This document shows positions 12,826 to 12,968 of a stretch of DNA of 12,968 nucleotides, in pieces. How positions within the stretch are numbered: the stretch's first letter is position 1; the number at the start of each line of letters is the position of its first letter. The notes beneath the pieces were generated by a model. The model was not told the origin of the DNA, searched no databases, and was given only the letters and a program-made list of their open reading frames with translations. The position numbers and the translations under genes were made by a program. The stretch lies in contig JBHIDJ010000086.1 in assembly GCA_046760105.1 (NCBI GenBank), positions 1-12,968 of the forward strand, given 5' to 3'. This DNA is from JBHIDJ01 sp046760105 (GTDB taxonomy: Bacteria; Pseudomonadota; Gammaproteobacteria; Acidiferrobacterales; SPGG2).

Positions 12826-12854
12826 TGGACGGGGCTACCGAGACCGACTATAAA
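12826..12854 (+). promoter_or_regulatory. Possible promoter for the plus-strand gene at the right edge
   Basis: TGGACG (12826-12831, four of six), a 17-base spacer, then TATAAA (12849-12854, five of six). Transcription would start near 12861, only about four bases before the ATG at 12865, so the transcript would be nearly leaderless. Confidence 0.4.
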
Positions 12855-12864
12855 AGTTAAGGGT

Positions 12865-12968
12865 ATGAATATTATCTTAATTCCGGAAGGATTTCGTAAG
12901 CGCGGGATTGTTAGCCTCTCCCACCGCCACCTCGCCCTCATGGTGTTGGCCGGGCTCATCGTGCTGCC
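12865..12968 (+). CDS. N-terminus of a probable M23-family peptidase (partial)
   Basis: Thirty-four codons are visible before the window ends. The protein begins MNIILIPEGFRKRG, then SLSHRHLALMVLAGLIVL, a short basic cytoplasmic start followed by one membrane segment (about residues 22-34). This form, together with the divergent dciA gene, fits the envelope M23 (LytM-type) peptidase that I recall beside dciA and before secA in gammaproteobacteria. No catalytic residue is inside the window, so the peptidase call rests on context. AAGGG just before the ATG may serve as a ribosome site but is very close. Confidence 0.55.
   Translation, partial: MNIILIPEGFRKRGIVSLSHRHLALMVLAGLIVL

Overview
The window looks like a core-genome segment of a gammaproteobacterium outside the Enterobacterales. 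The evidence is the gene content and order: lipopolysaccharide precursor genes (kdsB, lpxK, msbA), a lipoprotein-sorting transporter (lolC/E with lolD), comEC, an ExbB/ExbD pair, and a DUF721/dciA gene divergent from the start of what is probably an M23 peptidase gene. As I remember it, this closely follows the Pseudomonas layout lolCDE, DUF2062, comEC, exbB, exbD, lpxK, ycaR, kdsB, LMW-PTP, murB. Differences here are an msbA inserted before lpxK and no second lol permease after lolD. Base composition is moderate to high GC and looks even across the genes. I see no insertion sequence, CRISPR array, tRNA or rRNA.

Layout. Bases 82-7905 hold a minus-strand run read from right to left: comEC, exbB, exbD, msbA, lpxK, a Trm112/YcaR protein, kdsB, and a low-molecular-weight tyrosine phosphatase. 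The exbD-to-ycaR part is tightly packed, with a 4-base overlap, a 5-base gap and a 20-base overlap. A short plus-strand DUF2062 membrane protein (8157-8696) diverges from comEC and converges on a second minus-strand run, 8829-12793: dciA, a CapA-like phosphoesterase, lolC/E, lolD. At the right edge (12865 on) a plus-strand gene begins and is cut by the window end.

How the genes fit together. KdsB activates Kdo, LpxK phosphorylates the lipid A disaccharide, and MsbA flips core-lipid A across the inner membrane. LolC/E-LolD extracts lipoproteins from the inner membrane. ExbB/ExbD is a proton-driven motor and its partner is not in the window. Most of the region therefore serves outer-membrane assembly. 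ComEC (DNA uptake) and DciA (DnaB loading) are neighbours with other jobs.

The unusual signal lies between the genes. Five intergenic regions (1-106, 585-648, 1405-1480, 8694-8824, 10814-10939) are filled by degenerate 7-base repeats in strict register. Each is arranged as two arms carrying the same unit in opposite orientation around a short spacer, so each can fold into a long imperfect hairpin. Arms run up to, or into, stop codons of adjacent genes. The unit differs between loci but falls into two or three families. This heptamer-palindrome element is the best candidate here for something undescribed.
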